From Rothia sp. HMSC078H08 (lineage in GTDB: Bacteria > Actinomycetota > Actinomycetes > Actinomycetales > Micrococcaceae): DNA of 64,000 nucleotides. The stretch lies in NCBI RefSeq assembly GCF_001808955.1, contig NZ_KV795256.1:12835-76834 (forward strand). The letters run 5' to 3'. Positions 38,398 through 48,012 of the stretch are shown piece by piece. A program made the translations under genes and the position numbers. The notes under the pieces were generated by a model that saw nothing but the letters and a program-made list of their open reading frames with translations, was not told where the DNA came from and made no database searches. Positions within the stretch are counted from its first letter, which is position 1. The number at the start of each line of letters is the position of its first letter.

Positions 38398-41300
38398 TTA
38401 GAAGTTCAGATCTCCTAGGTGGCCGGCAACCTCATCCACAACATCCGTAAACACAGCGCCGACGCGCTCAATCACCGGGCGGAAACGCAACAGCTTACCG
38501 CGAATCTGCACCTTCAGCTTAGCCTTGCCGGTGTTATCCGCCGCATCCAGAGCCGCAGCATCCGCAACGGAGTCCTTCAGCTGGCGAGCCAACATGACAA
38601 GCTCCTCCTCAGTGAGTACCTGAGTCAGAATGTCGATTGCGCACAGCTCGTCGTAGACTCGCACCTCGCGAGCAGACAGGCCCAGGCGGCGGCCACGTTC
38701 GGCGTCATTCTCAGCCTCGGTAGCCAGCGAGCGAACAGCGAGCAGTAGCTCTTCAAGCTCCTTGCTGCTCTTATTCTCAAAGGCGTTGTAGCGCTTGAGC
38801 AGCTCTTCCAGACGCTTCATGAAGTAGACGACTCGTGCCTGCTGGCCTTCCAGGGAGTTCTGAATCTGCATGGTCACCAGGTCGGCGGCGTTCTGAGCTA
38901 CCAGAGCGGCCGCATCCGTGCCGGACAGCTGCTCGATTGCCGAATCGGTCAGCTGACGCAGGTCGATAGCGCTCTCACCGTTGGCATTCACCGTGATGAT
39001 GTTGGTGCCACCGGTCTCCACGGCCTCGTTGAACAGGCGTTCCATCTGCTTCTTGATTTCTTCAGCGCTGATGGTCTGTTCGAAGGCTCGGTTGGTCAGG
39101 CGGCGGTTCTTCACGCCCTTGTGTACTTCACGCAGGAATTCGAGTCGCGCAATCATGGCCGGGGTCAGGGCCTTAGATACTTCCTCCTTGTCCTTGAGGG
39201 GAATGAGCTGTCGGTACAGGTCGATGATGTGGCTCAGGAGCTTAGAGACCTGCGGTGCATCACCATGAGGTGCGCGTTCCGCGTCCTGCTCGTAACCCAG
39301 GATCTTGCTCTGTACCAGGGTCAGCATGCGTTCGTATTCCCGCGGGTCTACGCCATTTCCGCGGCTTTCAGCCATGGCGTACCAGTCGATGCCCAGGTAT
39401 TCGGTGAGCTGCGCGTAGGAGGTCTTGAAGTCTTCCAGCAGCTTCTCGCCGCGGGTTACGGGGTTGAAGTTGACCTCTTCACCACCGGTGGCGTACTGCT
39501 TCAGGGCCTTGCGCAGGTTGGTGTGCAAGGGCAGGAAGCCAACAATCAGACCGGACTGCTTTTCCTTGTAGGTGCGGTTGATGCGGGCGATGGTCTGCAT
39601 CAGGTTGTGTTCCTTCTGCAGACGGTCCATGTACATGGTGTGCAGTACGGGGGCGTCAAAGCCGGTGAGCAGACGATCGGCCACCACAATGATTTCCAAC
39701 TGGTTTTCGGGATCCTTGATGCGACGCTCAACCGCACGGGAATCGGCCTTGTTGCGGCGGAAGGGTGCGAGCTCCTCCGTGTCGCTCGTGGTACCGGAAA
39801 TCAGCACCTGCACGCGGCCACCGTTGATGTCTTCGGGGCCTTCGGGGGCCCAGTCGGGACGCTTCTCGATGATTTTGTGGAAGAGTCGCACGGCGTGCTC
39901 ACGACCGGAGGTAACCACCATGGCCTTGCCGATGCCGCCGCTCATTTCTTCACGCATGAGCTCGCGGCGTTCTTCCCAGTGCTCGACAATGTTCTTCGCG
40001 ACCTCGTCCAGACGCTCGTCAGAGGCCAGCAGCTTCATAATCTGGGTCTGCTCAAGCTTGGTCTTATTGGCCATTTCGAGTTCCAGCGCATCAGTCAGCT
40101 CCTCAATGGACTGGCCGATTTCTTCGCTGCCTTCAGTGGTTGCCATCTTAATGTGGCGCGGCTGGTAGAGCAGCGGGACAGTTGCGCCTTCTTCAATGGC
40201 GCGGTCGAAGCCGTAGGTGTGAATGTAGTCGCCGAAGACTGCGGTGGTGTTACCGGTCTTGTTGTCGATGGGGGTGCCGGTGAACGCGATGTACTTGGCG
40301 TTGGGCAGGGCGGTGTTGAGGTTGTGTGCGTATCCTTCCAGGGTGTCGTAGTGGGAGCGGTGTGCCTCGTCCACCATGACGATGATGTTCGAGCGGTCGG
40401 AGAGCTGCGGGAACTTCTCGTCGGGGTCTTCCATGCCGAACTTCTGCAAGGTTGTGAAGAAGATACCTCCGGACTGGATGTCGTTCAGGCGGTTCTTCAG
40501 TTCACGGCGCGAATCGAACTGGACGGGTTCCTCGGGGAGCATGTCCTTGGCGTTCAGGAAGGTCGTGTAGAGCTGGCTGTCCAGGTCGGTGCGGTCGGTG
40601 ACCACGACGATGGTGGGGTTGTGCAGCGCCTTTTCACGCATGGCGGCGCGGGCGAAGAACAGCATGGAGTAGGACTTGCCGGAGCCCTGGGTGTGCCAGA
40701 CGACGCCTACCTGTCCCCTGCCGGTGTGGGTCTTCACGGCGCGGTCGAGTGCCTCGCGGACGGCGTAGTACTGGTGTGCCTTGGCGAGGATCTTGACGTA
40801 GGACTTGCTGCCTTCTTCGCTGCCGGTGCCTACGAAGAGGGTGAAGTGGCGCATCATGTCGAGCAGAATTTCGGGGGTTCCGAAGGCCTGGATGATGCGG
40901 TTGAGCGGGGTGCTGTGCTGGCCGTTATCGTCGTGGTAGGTACCGTTGGGGGTTTCTGCACCTTCGGCGTTGTAGTTCCACTGGGCGGTGTGCGAGAGCG
41001 GGGTGCCGATGGTGCCGTAGCGTGCGTGGTCGGCCTGCCCCATGATGGTGACGATGTTGTAGATGAATGCCTGCGGGATTTCACGCTGGTAGGTGTTCAT
41101 CTGGTTGTAGGCTTCGGTGAGCTTCTTGTCCTGATCTTTGAGCTCGATGATGCCTACGGGCAGGCCGTTGCAGTAGAGCACCACGTCCAGGCGGTAGGTG
41201 CGTCCGCTGGAGAAGACGGTGACCTGCTGCGCCGCCAGGTAGGTGTTCTGGGCGGGGTCTGCGGATATGACCTGCAGGTTGCGGGTGCGCAGGGTGCCGT

Positions 41301-41667
41301 CGGGTGCCTTCATTTCCACGGGGATGCCGGCGCTCATGTAGCCGAGAGCTTCTTTGTTCTCAGCCATAATGTTGGCGCTGCGGCGGCGAGTCAGGGTGGT
41401 GTAGGCCTTCTGCACGTGGTCTTCGGTGGCGTCCGGGTTGAGGCGGCGCAGGGCTTCCTTGACCTCGCCGGGGATGATGAGGGATTCACGGGATTCACGG
41501 CCGTGACGGAACGCCTTGTAGTTGGGCAGAATCGAGTCCGGAACGCGGGTTGCCCGTACGCGCTCTTCGTAGGTGGTGTCTGCCTGAATACCGGATCCGT
41601 TGGTTAGCTCCCAGCCCTTATCTGCGAGTTCAGAGAGGACGCTCAGTTCCCAGTTCTTTTCAGCCAC
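38398..41667 (-). CDS. hsdR: Type I restriction enzyme R subunit
   Basis: 1089 residues from GTG 41667, which has GAAAGGAG ahead of it; the frame runs further to 41742 without a site. The N-terminal nuclease domain has the PD-(D/E)XK strand RLDVVLYCNGLPVGIIELK (about 155-175). The translocase has WHTQGSGKS (Walker A), VDEAHRS (motif II), AFTGTPI (motif III), LLTGFDAPVLHTMYMD and QTIARINR (motif VI). A helical C-terminal region completes it. It cuts foreign DNA after ATP-driven translocation when the target is unmethylated. All motifs look intact. It is separated from hsdM and hsdS by the 958-residue gene. A TTACCCCGGGGTAA palindrome lies 150 bases upstream. Confidence 0.95.
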   Translation of the reverse strand: MAEKNWELSVLSELADKGWELTNGSGIQADTTYEERVRATRVPDSILPNYKAFRHGRESRESLIIPGEVKEALRRLNPDATEDHVQKAYTTLTRRRSANIMAENKEALGYMSAGIPVEMKAPDGTLRTRNLQVISADPAQNTYLAAQQVTVFSSGRTYRLDVVLYCNGLPVGIIELKDQDKKLTEAYNQMNTYQREIPQAFIYNIVTIMGQADHARYGTIGTPLSHTAQWNYNAEGAETPNGTYHDDNGQHSTPLNRIIQAFGTPEILLDMMRHFTLFVGTGSEEGSKSYVKILAKAHQYYAVREALDRAVKTHTGRGQVGVVWHTQGSGKSYSMLFFARAAMREKALHNPTIVVVTDRTDLDSQLYTTFLNAKDMLPEEPVQFDSRRELKNRLNDIQSGGIFFTTLQKFGMEDPDEKFPQLSDRSNIIVMVDEAHRSHYDTLEGYAHNLNTALPNAKYIAFTGTPIDNKTGNTTAVFGDYIHTYGFDRAIEEGATVPLLYQPRHIKMATTEGSEEIGQSIEELTDALELEMANKTKLEQTQIMKLLASDERLDEVAKNIVEHWEERRELMREEMSGGIGKAMVVTSGREHAVRLFHKIIEKRPDWAPEGPEDINGGRVQVLISGTTSDTEELAPFRRNKADSRAVERRIKDPENQLEIIVVADRLLTGFDAPVLHTMYMDRLQKEHNLMQTIARINRTYKEKQSGLIVGFLPLHTNLRKALKQYATGGEEVNFNPVTRGEKLLEDFKTSYAQLTEYLGIDWYAMAESRGNGVDPREYERMLTLVQSKILGYEQDAERAPHGDAPQVSKLLSHIIDLYRQLIPLKDKEEVSKALTPAMIARLEFLREVHKGVKNRRLTNRAFEQTISAEEIKKQMERLFNEAVETGGTNIITVNANGESAIDLRQLTDSAIEQLSGTDAAALVAQNAADLVTMQIQNSLEGQQARVVYFMKRLEELLKRYNAFENKSSKELEELLLAVRSLATEAENDAERGRRLGLSAREVRVYDELCAIDILTQVLTEEELVMLARQLKDSVADAAALDAADNTGKAKLKVQIRGKLLRFRPVIERVGAVFTDVVDEVAGHLGDLNF

Positions 41668-41816
41668 GGTGGCTCCTTTCGTTGCTGGTGTCTTGCACCT
41701 TGCATGTTGTGTGAATACTTTGCCTGTGTGCCGGTTGCTCATTTTCTGTGGTGAGCTGTGCGGCGTTGTATATCTCTAGAATGCCTGATGACGAGGGGGA
41801 ATGTCGTTATTGTGTT

Positions 41817-41870
41817 TTACCCCGGGGTAAGCGAACGCGCTGAGGTGCTGGGTTGATTACCCCGGGGCGC
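41817..41870. promoter_or_regulatory. Island palindrome, site 1 (perfect) and a half-degenerate second copy
   Basis: TTACCCCGGGGTAA is at 41817-41830, and a second TTACCCCGGGG at 41857-41867 has lost its right end. Both lie upstream of hsdR, in the gap after the 958-residue gene. The same palindrome is at 47999 and 51181. Confidence 0.7.
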
Positions 41871-41895
41871 ACTGTTGAGGGGAGTATCCGGGCAG

Positions 41896-44772
41896 TTAGT
41901 GGGGCTGTTCCTCGTCGGATTCTCCTGGAGTGGATTCTTCTGAAGTGGCCATTTCAGCCGCCAGAGCTTTCAGGGCTTGTCGGATTCGCGCAGCTTCTTC
42001 TGCCTCAAGGCGTTTCCGCTCAGCATCGGCCTCCCAGGTGGAGCGAAGGTCTAGGCGATTAGCCATGAGGTCCCGTTCGTAACGTCCACGGACGGCACGC
42101 ACATGCTGCAAGGCTTCAGCCAGGGCGGCTTCCACCTCGTCGAAGGCGTTGAGTTCCTGAGTGAGGTAGCGTGCAACGGGGTGGGTGACGTATGCGTCCG
42201 CGTTTTCGGGTGCGTCACCCTCAGCCTCGGAGTTTCCGGCTTCAGCACTGTCAGTCTCAGGCTTTTCACTGAACCATTCGAGGTCATTGTTGTTCCACGC
42301 CAGACCGTCAATATGGGGCAGCGGTTGCTTCTCCCAGCCCCTGATGTCTGTGCTGGTCTTGCGCTTTTCGGGGGCAAGGTGGGTGCTGATCCTGAGGGCG
42401 GTGCCCTCGGCTAGGCCGTTGAGGAGCGCTCGCAGAAGGTGCGCGAGTAGCTGGGCACGCTGAACGTATTCACTGGTGGCGTGCAGGCTGGACCGGCTGG
42501 GGGTGTAGTGGCGGAATCGAAGTACGGTCATGCCCGGGCCGATGGCCTCTCCCCCGTGTTCGCTCAGGTAGACGGCGGGACCGCCGTAGGCCTGGTCGTA
42601 GGCGGGGTAGATGACAATGTCGTTAGCTTGGGTGAGCTGGGTGCCTTCGGTCAGGTCGAGGGCGCGCAGGTAGTGGCTCTCAGCGGGCAGCACACCGTAG
42701 CGTGCGTAGTGGCCAAGGGCGTGCGCATCGAGAACACGGATGCGTTTCCTGTTGTTTTCGACATCGCCGTAGCGTGTGCCGGTGACCTGGCGGCCGGTGA
42801 TTTTGGTGAGTACTTTCTCGGTTTTGATGAGCTGGTTGATGGTGATGTCGTATTCTTCGCCGTGCGGAATGGACCGTTCGTCTTCGGGGGTGCGAAGGTG
42901 CGGCACGGTTACGGGCAGGCCGGTGGGGAGAGTTTCGAGGAGTGCGGGTAGGTCTCGGGTGAGGCTGGTGAGTAGGCTGAGGCTTTCTTCGGGGGTGTTG
43001 TTGGAGACCGGGTTGATGTGCAGCTCGTCGAAAGAGGCGTTTTTGAGCGCGTCGGAGGCTACGATGACGCCGCGAATGATGTCTTCGGAGCCGATTTCGC
43101 CGCGTTCGAGGTAGCCGCGGGCGGTGTTTGCGACGAGTTCGGCGACTGGAGTCAGCACCGGCGTGTTGGAGCGTTCGGCGAGAGTGTAGAGTTTCTCGTC
43201 GTCGAGGGAGCCTAGGTAGACGGATCCCTGGGGTTTGCTTCCGGGCGCGAAGATGCTGAAGAGGCCCAGGCCGAGGCGGGTTTTGGTGTTGACTTTGAGG
43301 TGTTCGGGGCCGAGGTCGATGACGGCGCGTAGGCGCATGCCGTGGTTGCCGGGCTGCACGGTGATGGCGGTGAGGAAGTCGTCGACGAGCTTGTCTTGGC
43401 GGGTTTCTTCGCCGCGGTGTGCGGCTTTGAGGTGGCGACCGAAGCCTGCGAGTACGTCCAGGGGTGCGAGGACGGCAAGATATTCGCCGGCGCGCACCGG
43501 GTAGGTAATGGCCCCGTCCGTACCGATGCCTTCGTCAACGGTGTAGGCGAGGTTCTCGAGGGCGGCCCAGGCTTCCTCTTGCTGTTCGGCAAGGTTGTCA
43601 GGGGTGCCCGAGGGGGTGTCGAGCGGCAGGATGATGAGGTGGTTGGCAGCCGCCTCAGGCAGGGTTGCTGCGGGGTTGGGGGCCTTTTCCTGCACCGTGC
43701 TGCTGGTGGTTTTCCCGCCGGTGGCGCGGCTCTGTTGTTCGGCCCAGCGTTCGGCGTGGTAGAGGTCTGCGGCCTGCTGTTCGGCGGAGTCCTCGTCGGT
43801 GAGGAGCAGGTAGCAGAGGTAGAGGGTGAAGTCGGGTCGGCGTTCGTCCGTCAGCGCGCCGGTACCGTGCCCGCCGGTGGCGCTGAAGGCGATAGCCTGG
43901 TGGGCCTGGGGCAGGTAGGCGACGAGGTGCGCGGCGGTTTCGTAGCTGCCGTATCCTCCGTGCAGGATGAGGTTACGCCGGTCGGGTTCGCTACCGCCGA
44001 AGGCGAGGTCGTGGTGGGTGGTGTAGGAGCCGGCGTTGAGGAAGTCGGCTACGTAGCGGATGAGCTCGGCGTCGGGTAGGGCGTTGGTGCGGTCTGCGGC
44101 GGCGAGTGATGTGTGGATGCTGTTGAGGGTTTCGTGCGGGTGGGCGCCTGCGTAGTATCCGGCGGCGAGCGCGTAGCTGGTGAGGAGCTGCGCTTCGTTG
44201 GTGGTGAAGGTGCCTCGGGCGGCGCGGAGTGCGGGTACGAGCAGTTCGGTGAGGATGGGGTGCAGGGCTTCGGAGGCGGATTCGATGGACTGTTGCAGTT
44301 CTTCTTCAGCGTCTGCGTTGGGCTCGGGGTTGAGCAGGGTGAGGAAGGTTTCTTCTGACCCTTCCCAGGTGCCTGCGAGGAGCACAAGGGTTGCGATGAG
44401 TGCGAGGAGTGCGCGGTAGTTGCTGCTGTGCGGGTGATCGGTGCTGAAAGTGGCGGCTACGACGCGGGCGAGCATGCGCGCGGTGATATTTTCGAGGATG
44501 TACCGGTCGTAGGAGTAGCTGCTGGGCCACTTTTTGGGGTCGGGCAGGTGCGTCTCGTGCAGGTAGCGCAGGATGGGTGCGAGGGGCACGGGGGTGCCCT
44601 GCGGGAGGTTGGGGCAGCACTGTTTGACCCAGGTGTTGACGGTGGGTTTGGTGGCGATGCCGACGGCTTCGGTGAGCTGGATGCGTGAGAGGCTGTAGGG
44701 TGCGACAAGTTCAGCGAGGGCGCTGTAGGTGGAGTTGTTGGGCCGGTAGGTGCGGTGGTTGGTGGGTGCCAT
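41896..44772 (-). CDS. 958-residue hsd-linked protein, methyltransferase-like without catalytic motifs
   Basis: It lies between hsdS and hsdR on the same strand; AAAGGAGCTACC precedes the ATG, as for its 348-residue paralogue. Residues 1-345 match that paralogue (HTH-like start at about 25-50, helical bundle, motif-I-like LHGGYGSYETAAHLVAYL at 270-287). Residues 377-391 (NHLIILPLDTPSGTP) occupy the place where N6-methyltransferases have NPPY/F. About 428-530 (GEYLAVLAPLDVLAG, MRLRAVIDLGPEHLK, TRLGLGLFSIF) follows the usual post-NPPY order. About 645-830 resembles a specificity-subunit-like region (LTEGTQLTQANDIV, GGPAVYLSEHG). The end is a charged helix (868-950). I infer a catalytically dead methyltransferase scaffold with a DNA-recognition half, possibly a modulator of the R-M complex. 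This is inference from pattern order only. Confidence 0.75.
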   Translation of the reverse strand: MAPTNHRTYRPNNSTYSALAELVAPYSLSRIQLTEAVGIATKPTVNTWVKQCCPNLPQGTPVPLAPILRYLHETHLPDPKKWPSSYSYDRYILENITARMLARVVAATFSTDHPHSSNYRALLALIATLVLLAGTWEGSEETFLTLLNPEPNADAEEELQQSIESASEALHPILTELLVPALRAARGTFTTNEAQLLTSYALAAGYYAGAHPHETLNSIHTSLAAADRTNALPDAELIRYVADFLNAGSYTTHHDLAFGGSEPDRRNLILHGGYGSYETAAHLVAYLPQAHQAIAFSATGGHGTGALTDERRPDFTLYLCYLLLTDEDSAEQQAADLYHAERWAEQQSRATGGKTTSSTVQEKAPNPAATLPEAAANHLIILPLDTPSGTPDNLAEQQEEAWAALENLAYTVDEGIGTDGAITYPVRAGEYLAVLAPLDVLAGFGRHLKAAHRGEETRQDKLVDDFLTAITVQPGNHGMRLRAVIDLGPEHLKVNTKTRLGLGLFSIFAPGSKPQGSVYLGSLDDEKLYTLAERSNTPVLTPVAELVANTARGYLERGEIGSEDIIRGVIVASDALKNASFDELHINPVSNNTPEESLSLLTSLTRDLPALLETLPTGLPVTVPHLRTPEDERSIPHGEEYDITINQLIKTEKVLTKITGRQVTGTRYGDVENNRKRIRVLDAHALGHYARYGVLPAESHYLRALDLTEGTQLTQANDIVIYPAYDQAYGGPAVYLSEHGGEAIGPGMTVLRFRHYTPSRSSLHATSEYVQRAQLLAHLLRALLNGLAEGTALRISTHLAPEKRKTSTDIRGWEKQPLPHIDGLAWNNNDLEWFSEKPETDSAEAGNSEAEGDAPENADAYVTHPVARYLTQELNAFDEVEAALAEALQHVRAVRGRYERDLMANRLDLRSTWEADAERKRLEAEEAARIRQALKALAAEMATSEESTPGESDEEQPH

Positions 44773-44830
44773 GGTAGCTCCTTTGCTGAGGCGGTCGTGA
44801 AGTAGGTGATTGCGTGGTAGTAGGGCGGCA

Positions 44831-44868
44831 CGCCCTGCCCGGTCGGTGTGAACCGGCCGGGCAGGGCG
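44831..44868. repeat. Hairpin between hsdS and the 958-residue gene
   Basis: A 12-bp perfect stem CGCCCTGCCCGG (44831-44842) with 44857-44868 and a 14-base loop, about 20 bases past the hsdS stop. No T-run; it may be an attenuator or processing site. Confidence 0.5.
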
Positions 44869-44889
44869 GATGCGGCGCTCCCCTAGCGT

Positions 44890-46032
44890 CTAGCCAATGA
44901 GGCGCTTAATGAGAGCGTCACGGGTTTCAGCAAGCTGAAGGTTCTCTTGTTCAAGAGAGAAAATCTCTTGTTCAACACTTGTTAGAAAATCTTCTACGCC
45001 GTTAGAAATAGCAGTCTCACTGAACGGTATATCCAGCTCGGAGAGACCCTTTTTATTAATGGCACTAAAAATTGTTCCTTCACCCTCGAATTTCTCCCAG
45101 AGATTAGGATTAGTTTTCAGAGTGTAGAAAAGAGTATTTTCCTGGCCACACGATGAGCGAATAGCTGCCAGACCTCGCCCAACACAACATGCTTCAACCG
45201 AACGATTAAGAGCACCAATCGGAGCACGAACACTGAACAGAATATCCAGCGGTTCTGCCATTCGAGTTGCAGCAGTTGTATATGTGCGCGGTGTGGGGTA
45301 CCTGAATCCAAAATCTTTTTTACCTTGGAAAAAGAGAACTCCAGAACCCTCAGTGTTTAGAGTCTCTCCCTTCGGAGATTGACCCATAACTATATGAGCA
45401 ATGTCATTAAGTTTCTGAGTTTTTTGAACTGACTTTAGATACTTACGGGTTGCTGCCTCCCCCAAGGAATCTAGTGTCTGGATGAGGCGGGTGTTTGCTT
45501 CGATTTTGTCGTCGAGCGAGCCCAAAATCCCAGCAATCCGCTCCTGCTCCTCCAGAGGGGGCAGGGAAATATCCAGATCCTTTAAATCTTGAACACGGAG
45601 ATAAGGAAGTGCACTACCAGCAACCAGCGAAGAGATATTTAGCGTCTTAAATTTATAATACAGCCATATATTATTCACCGCAGCCGAGGGCACAGCTGCC
45701 ATTAGGTTGTTATCAATACACATAGGTATTGATGACATGGCAAATCTTTCCCTTTTAAGACCCTCTCCAATTTTGGCAAAGACAATCGACTTAACCGGTA
45801 TGATTTTGGATTTAAGAGTTTTGAGCTGAGATTCTTCAATCCAATTATCAATATTCCGCCATGAAAGCCCCGCAGCAGACTGCAAATCTTTTACCTTAGC
45901 GAAGGGGTAATCGCCAGAGACTTTTCCTTGTTCTTTCTGGGGGAATGCAGAACCAGCCACAAAGGCGCATATATCCCCCAGCTTGACGATAGTCCACCCC
46001 GCCTCACGCTGAGCGTCCGACAGTACAGCCAC
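44890..46032 (-). CDS. hsdS: Type I restriction enzyme S (specificity) subunit
   Basis: 380 residues; its GTG start overlaps the hsdM stop by one base. Two target recognition domains (about 10-165 and 205-345) are separated by a conserved coiled-coil spacer, LPPLEEQERIAGILGSLDDKIEANTRLI (about 156-185). A C-terminal coil (EQEIFSLEQENLQLAETRDALIKRLI) pairs with it. This sets the bipartite target sequence. Base composition is clearly more AT-rich in the recognition domains than in hsdM and hsdR, as expected for exchanged S genes. Confidence 0.95.
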   Translation of the reverse strand: MAVLSDAQREAGWTIVKLGDICAFVAGSAFPQKEQGKVSGDYPFAKVKDLQSAAGLSWRNIDNWIEESQLKTLKSKIIPVKSIVFAKIGEGLKRERFAMSSIPMCIDNNLMAAVPSAAVNNIWLYYKFKTLNISSLVAGSALPYLRVQDLKDLDISLPPLEEQERIAGILGSLDDKIEANTRLIQTLDSLGEAATRKYLKSVQKTQKLNDIAHIVMGQSPKGETLNTEGSGVLFFQGKKDFGFRYPTPRTYTTAATRMAEPLDILFSVRAPIGALNRSVEACCVGRGLAAIRSSCGQENTLFYTLKTNPNLWEKFEGEGTIFSAINKKGLSELDIPFSETAISNGVEDFLTSVEQEIFSLEQENLQLAETRDALIKRLIG

Positions 46033-47717
46033 TACAGCTCACCACCCTCAAGGTCCAGTGAGGCCAGCTGCTCACGCACGACCGAGCCCAAACGCTCCGA
46101 CTCAGCGAACTGATCCAGCAGCTGCTCACGCAAACCGGCAATACGCGCATCCAGCTCCTGGGTGCTCTCACCCTCAGACACAGCGCTACCCACGTAGCGG
46201 CCCGGAGTCAGCACAAAGTCCTGCTCCCGCACATCCTCAAGCGACGCCGAGAAACAGAAACCCGCCTCATCCTCATACACGCCAGCAGTCGGCTCCTCGC
46301 CAGCCTTCACCAGCGAACCATCCGCATGATACATCGACGACATACCGCGCCACGCACACCACGTATTCGCAATCTTCGCGATATCCTCCTCAGAGAACAC
46401 ACGCTCAGTACGAGACACCATATGGCCCATCGAACGGGCATCCATAAACAGAACCTGACCCGAACGGTCCACCGAACCATTCACACCGGCAGACTTATCC
46501 TTCGACAACAACCACACACACGCCGGGGAGCTCGTCGTCGTAAACATATTCGGCGGCAACACCAACACAGCAGCCACCGCGTCGCCCTCAACCATGGCGC
46601 GACGAATACCGCCCTGACCACCAGTATCAGCAGTCAACGAACCATTCGCCATCACCACAGCAGCCGAACCCTTCACATCCAGCTTCGACCACACATGCTG
46701 CATCCACGCAAAATTCGCGTTATTCTTCGGCGGAACACCAAACACCCAGCGCGGGTCATCCTCAACCCGGTGCCACTCCTTGATGTTGAACGGCGGGGTC
46801 GTCAACACATAATCAAAACGCTCGCCCGGGTGCGAATCCTCAACGAACGTATCGCGCCAGCGGTCGCCCACCGAACCATCAATACCGTGAATCGCCAGGT
46901 TCAGGCGCGCCAAACGCCAGGTCGCCTGGTTACGCTCCTGACCATACGCAAGCACACGCTGGTCACCCTTACTGCGGTCATCAAACGCGCCGCCGGCACG
47001 GTGCACAAAATTATTCGACTGCACAAACATGCCGCCCGAACCACAGCACGGATCATACACGCGGCCACTCGTCGGCTGAATCATACCCACCAGAGTATTC
47101 ACCACAGTCGTCGGGGTGTAGAACTCGCCGCCCTTCTGACCCTGCGCACGAGCAAACTTACCCAAGAAATACTCATACACAAAGCCCAGAACATCCTTCG
47201 ACGAAGAATGCTCACCATCACGCACCGCCGCGAAATTCGCATTCGACAGCAGATCAATCACCTGCGCCAGGGTGCGCTGCTCCACCTTCTCACTCGCATA
47301 CATGGGCTCAAGGGCACCCTGCAACGGCGGGTTCTGAGCCATAATCTCGTCCATAGCCGAGTCAACCAGCTCACCCACACGGTCACCTTTCGCCTGCTGC
47401 ACCAGGTCAGACCAGCGGGCACCAACCGGCACATAGAATGCATGACGAGCATGGTAGTACGAAGGCTCCTCCAGCTCCTCAGCCAGAGCCTCACCCTCAA
47501 GGCCGTACTCCTCAGTCAGCATGTGCTGAACATCCTCGCGAGCCTTATCGAAGGTGTCACCAATGTACTTCAAGAAGATCAGGCCCAGCATGAAGTCGCG
47601 GTAACCGCCGGACTCCATGGAACCGCGCAGAATGTCCGCGGACTTCCACAGCATCTCCGCCAACTCAGCCGGAGTAGTAGGGGCACCCGACCCCTGAGAT
47701 ACAGGCGCTTTCGCCAT
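46032..47717 (-). CDS. hsdM: Type I restriction enzyme M (methyltransferase) subunit, motif IV reads TPPF
   Basis: 561 residues from ATG 47717, with GAAAGG seven bases upstream. The N-terminal HsdM_N helical domain (about 15-135) is followed by the N6-adenine methyltransferase domain. FYTP and the SAM-binding motif DPCCGSGGM (about 222-230) are intact. Motif IV, which flips and methylates adenine, is normally NPPF/Y, but here it reads LTTPPFN (about 305-311). The codon is ACC in place of AAC, a one-base difference. If true, methylation activity is doubtful. Otherwise it is a full-length ordinary HsdM, forming M2S with HsdS. Confidence 0.94.
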   Translation of the reverse strand: MAKAPVSQGSGAPTTPAELAEMLWKSADILRGSMESGGYRDFMLGLIFLKYIGDTFDKAREDVQHMLTEEYGLEGEALAEELEEPSYYHARHAFYVPVGARWSDLVQQAKGDRVGELVDSAMDEIMAQNPPLQGALEPMYASEKVEQRTLAQVIDLLSNANFAAVRDGEHSSSKDVLGFVYEYFLGKFARAQGQKGGEFYTPTTVVNTLVGMIQPTSGRVYDPCCGSGGMFVQSNNFVHRAGGAFDDRSKGDQRVLAYGQERNQATWRLARLNLAIHGIDGSVGDRWRDTFVEDSHPGERFDYVLTTPPFNIKEWHRVEDDPRWVFGVPPKNNANFAWMQHVWSKLDVKGSAAVVMANGSLTADTGGQGGIRRAMVEGDAVAAVLVLPPNMFTTTSSPACVWLLSKDKSAGVNGSVDRSGQVLFMDARSMGHMVSRTERVFSEEDIAKIANTWCAWRGMSSMYHADGSLVKAGEEPTAGVYEDEAGFCFSASLEDVREQDFVLTPGRYVGSAVSEGESTQELDARIAGLREQLLDQFAESERLGSVVREQLASLDLEGGEL

Positions 47718-47853
47718 TATTGTGCCTTTCAACGTCACCGGGGGTGGACCCCAGATGTCCTCAATGTAAGTGTCTAACTATCTATTATCCCTGCTGGCCG
47801 GAGGTGAGGTGGCCGGGGTGGTCATCTCCCCCTCCTCCCCTCTCTTTCCGCCG

Positions 47854-47916
47854 AGAAGCCACATGTGTTTCGAAAAGCAACATGTTTGGTGGCTTTTCGA
47901 AACACATGTGGCTTCT
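47854..47916. repeat. Island hairpin repeat, copy 3
   Basis: Same hairpin as at 38322: arms AGAAGCCACATGTGTTTCGA and its complement. It lies in the divergent gap between hsdM and the membrane protein gene at 48145. Confidence 0.92.
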
Positions 47917-47998
47917 GGAGACTGCTATAAAGCGCCCTCCCGCAGGAATTCAAAGAATATACTCCCTTTCCCCCGCACCCAGTCCGATAATTTTTCGC

Positions 47999-48012
47999 TT
48001 ACCCCGGGGTAA
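47999..48012. promoter_or_regulatory. Island palindrome, site 2
   Basis: A perfect TTACCCCGGGGTAA in the divergent region, 133 bases before the membrane protein ATG at 48145 and 280 bases upstream of hsdM. It could serve either promoter. Confidence 0.65.

Noticed and set aside
39121..41607. An 828-codon plus-strand frame opposite hsdR
   Set aside because: Antisense shadow; no ribosome site, and hsdR has all its motifs on the other strand.
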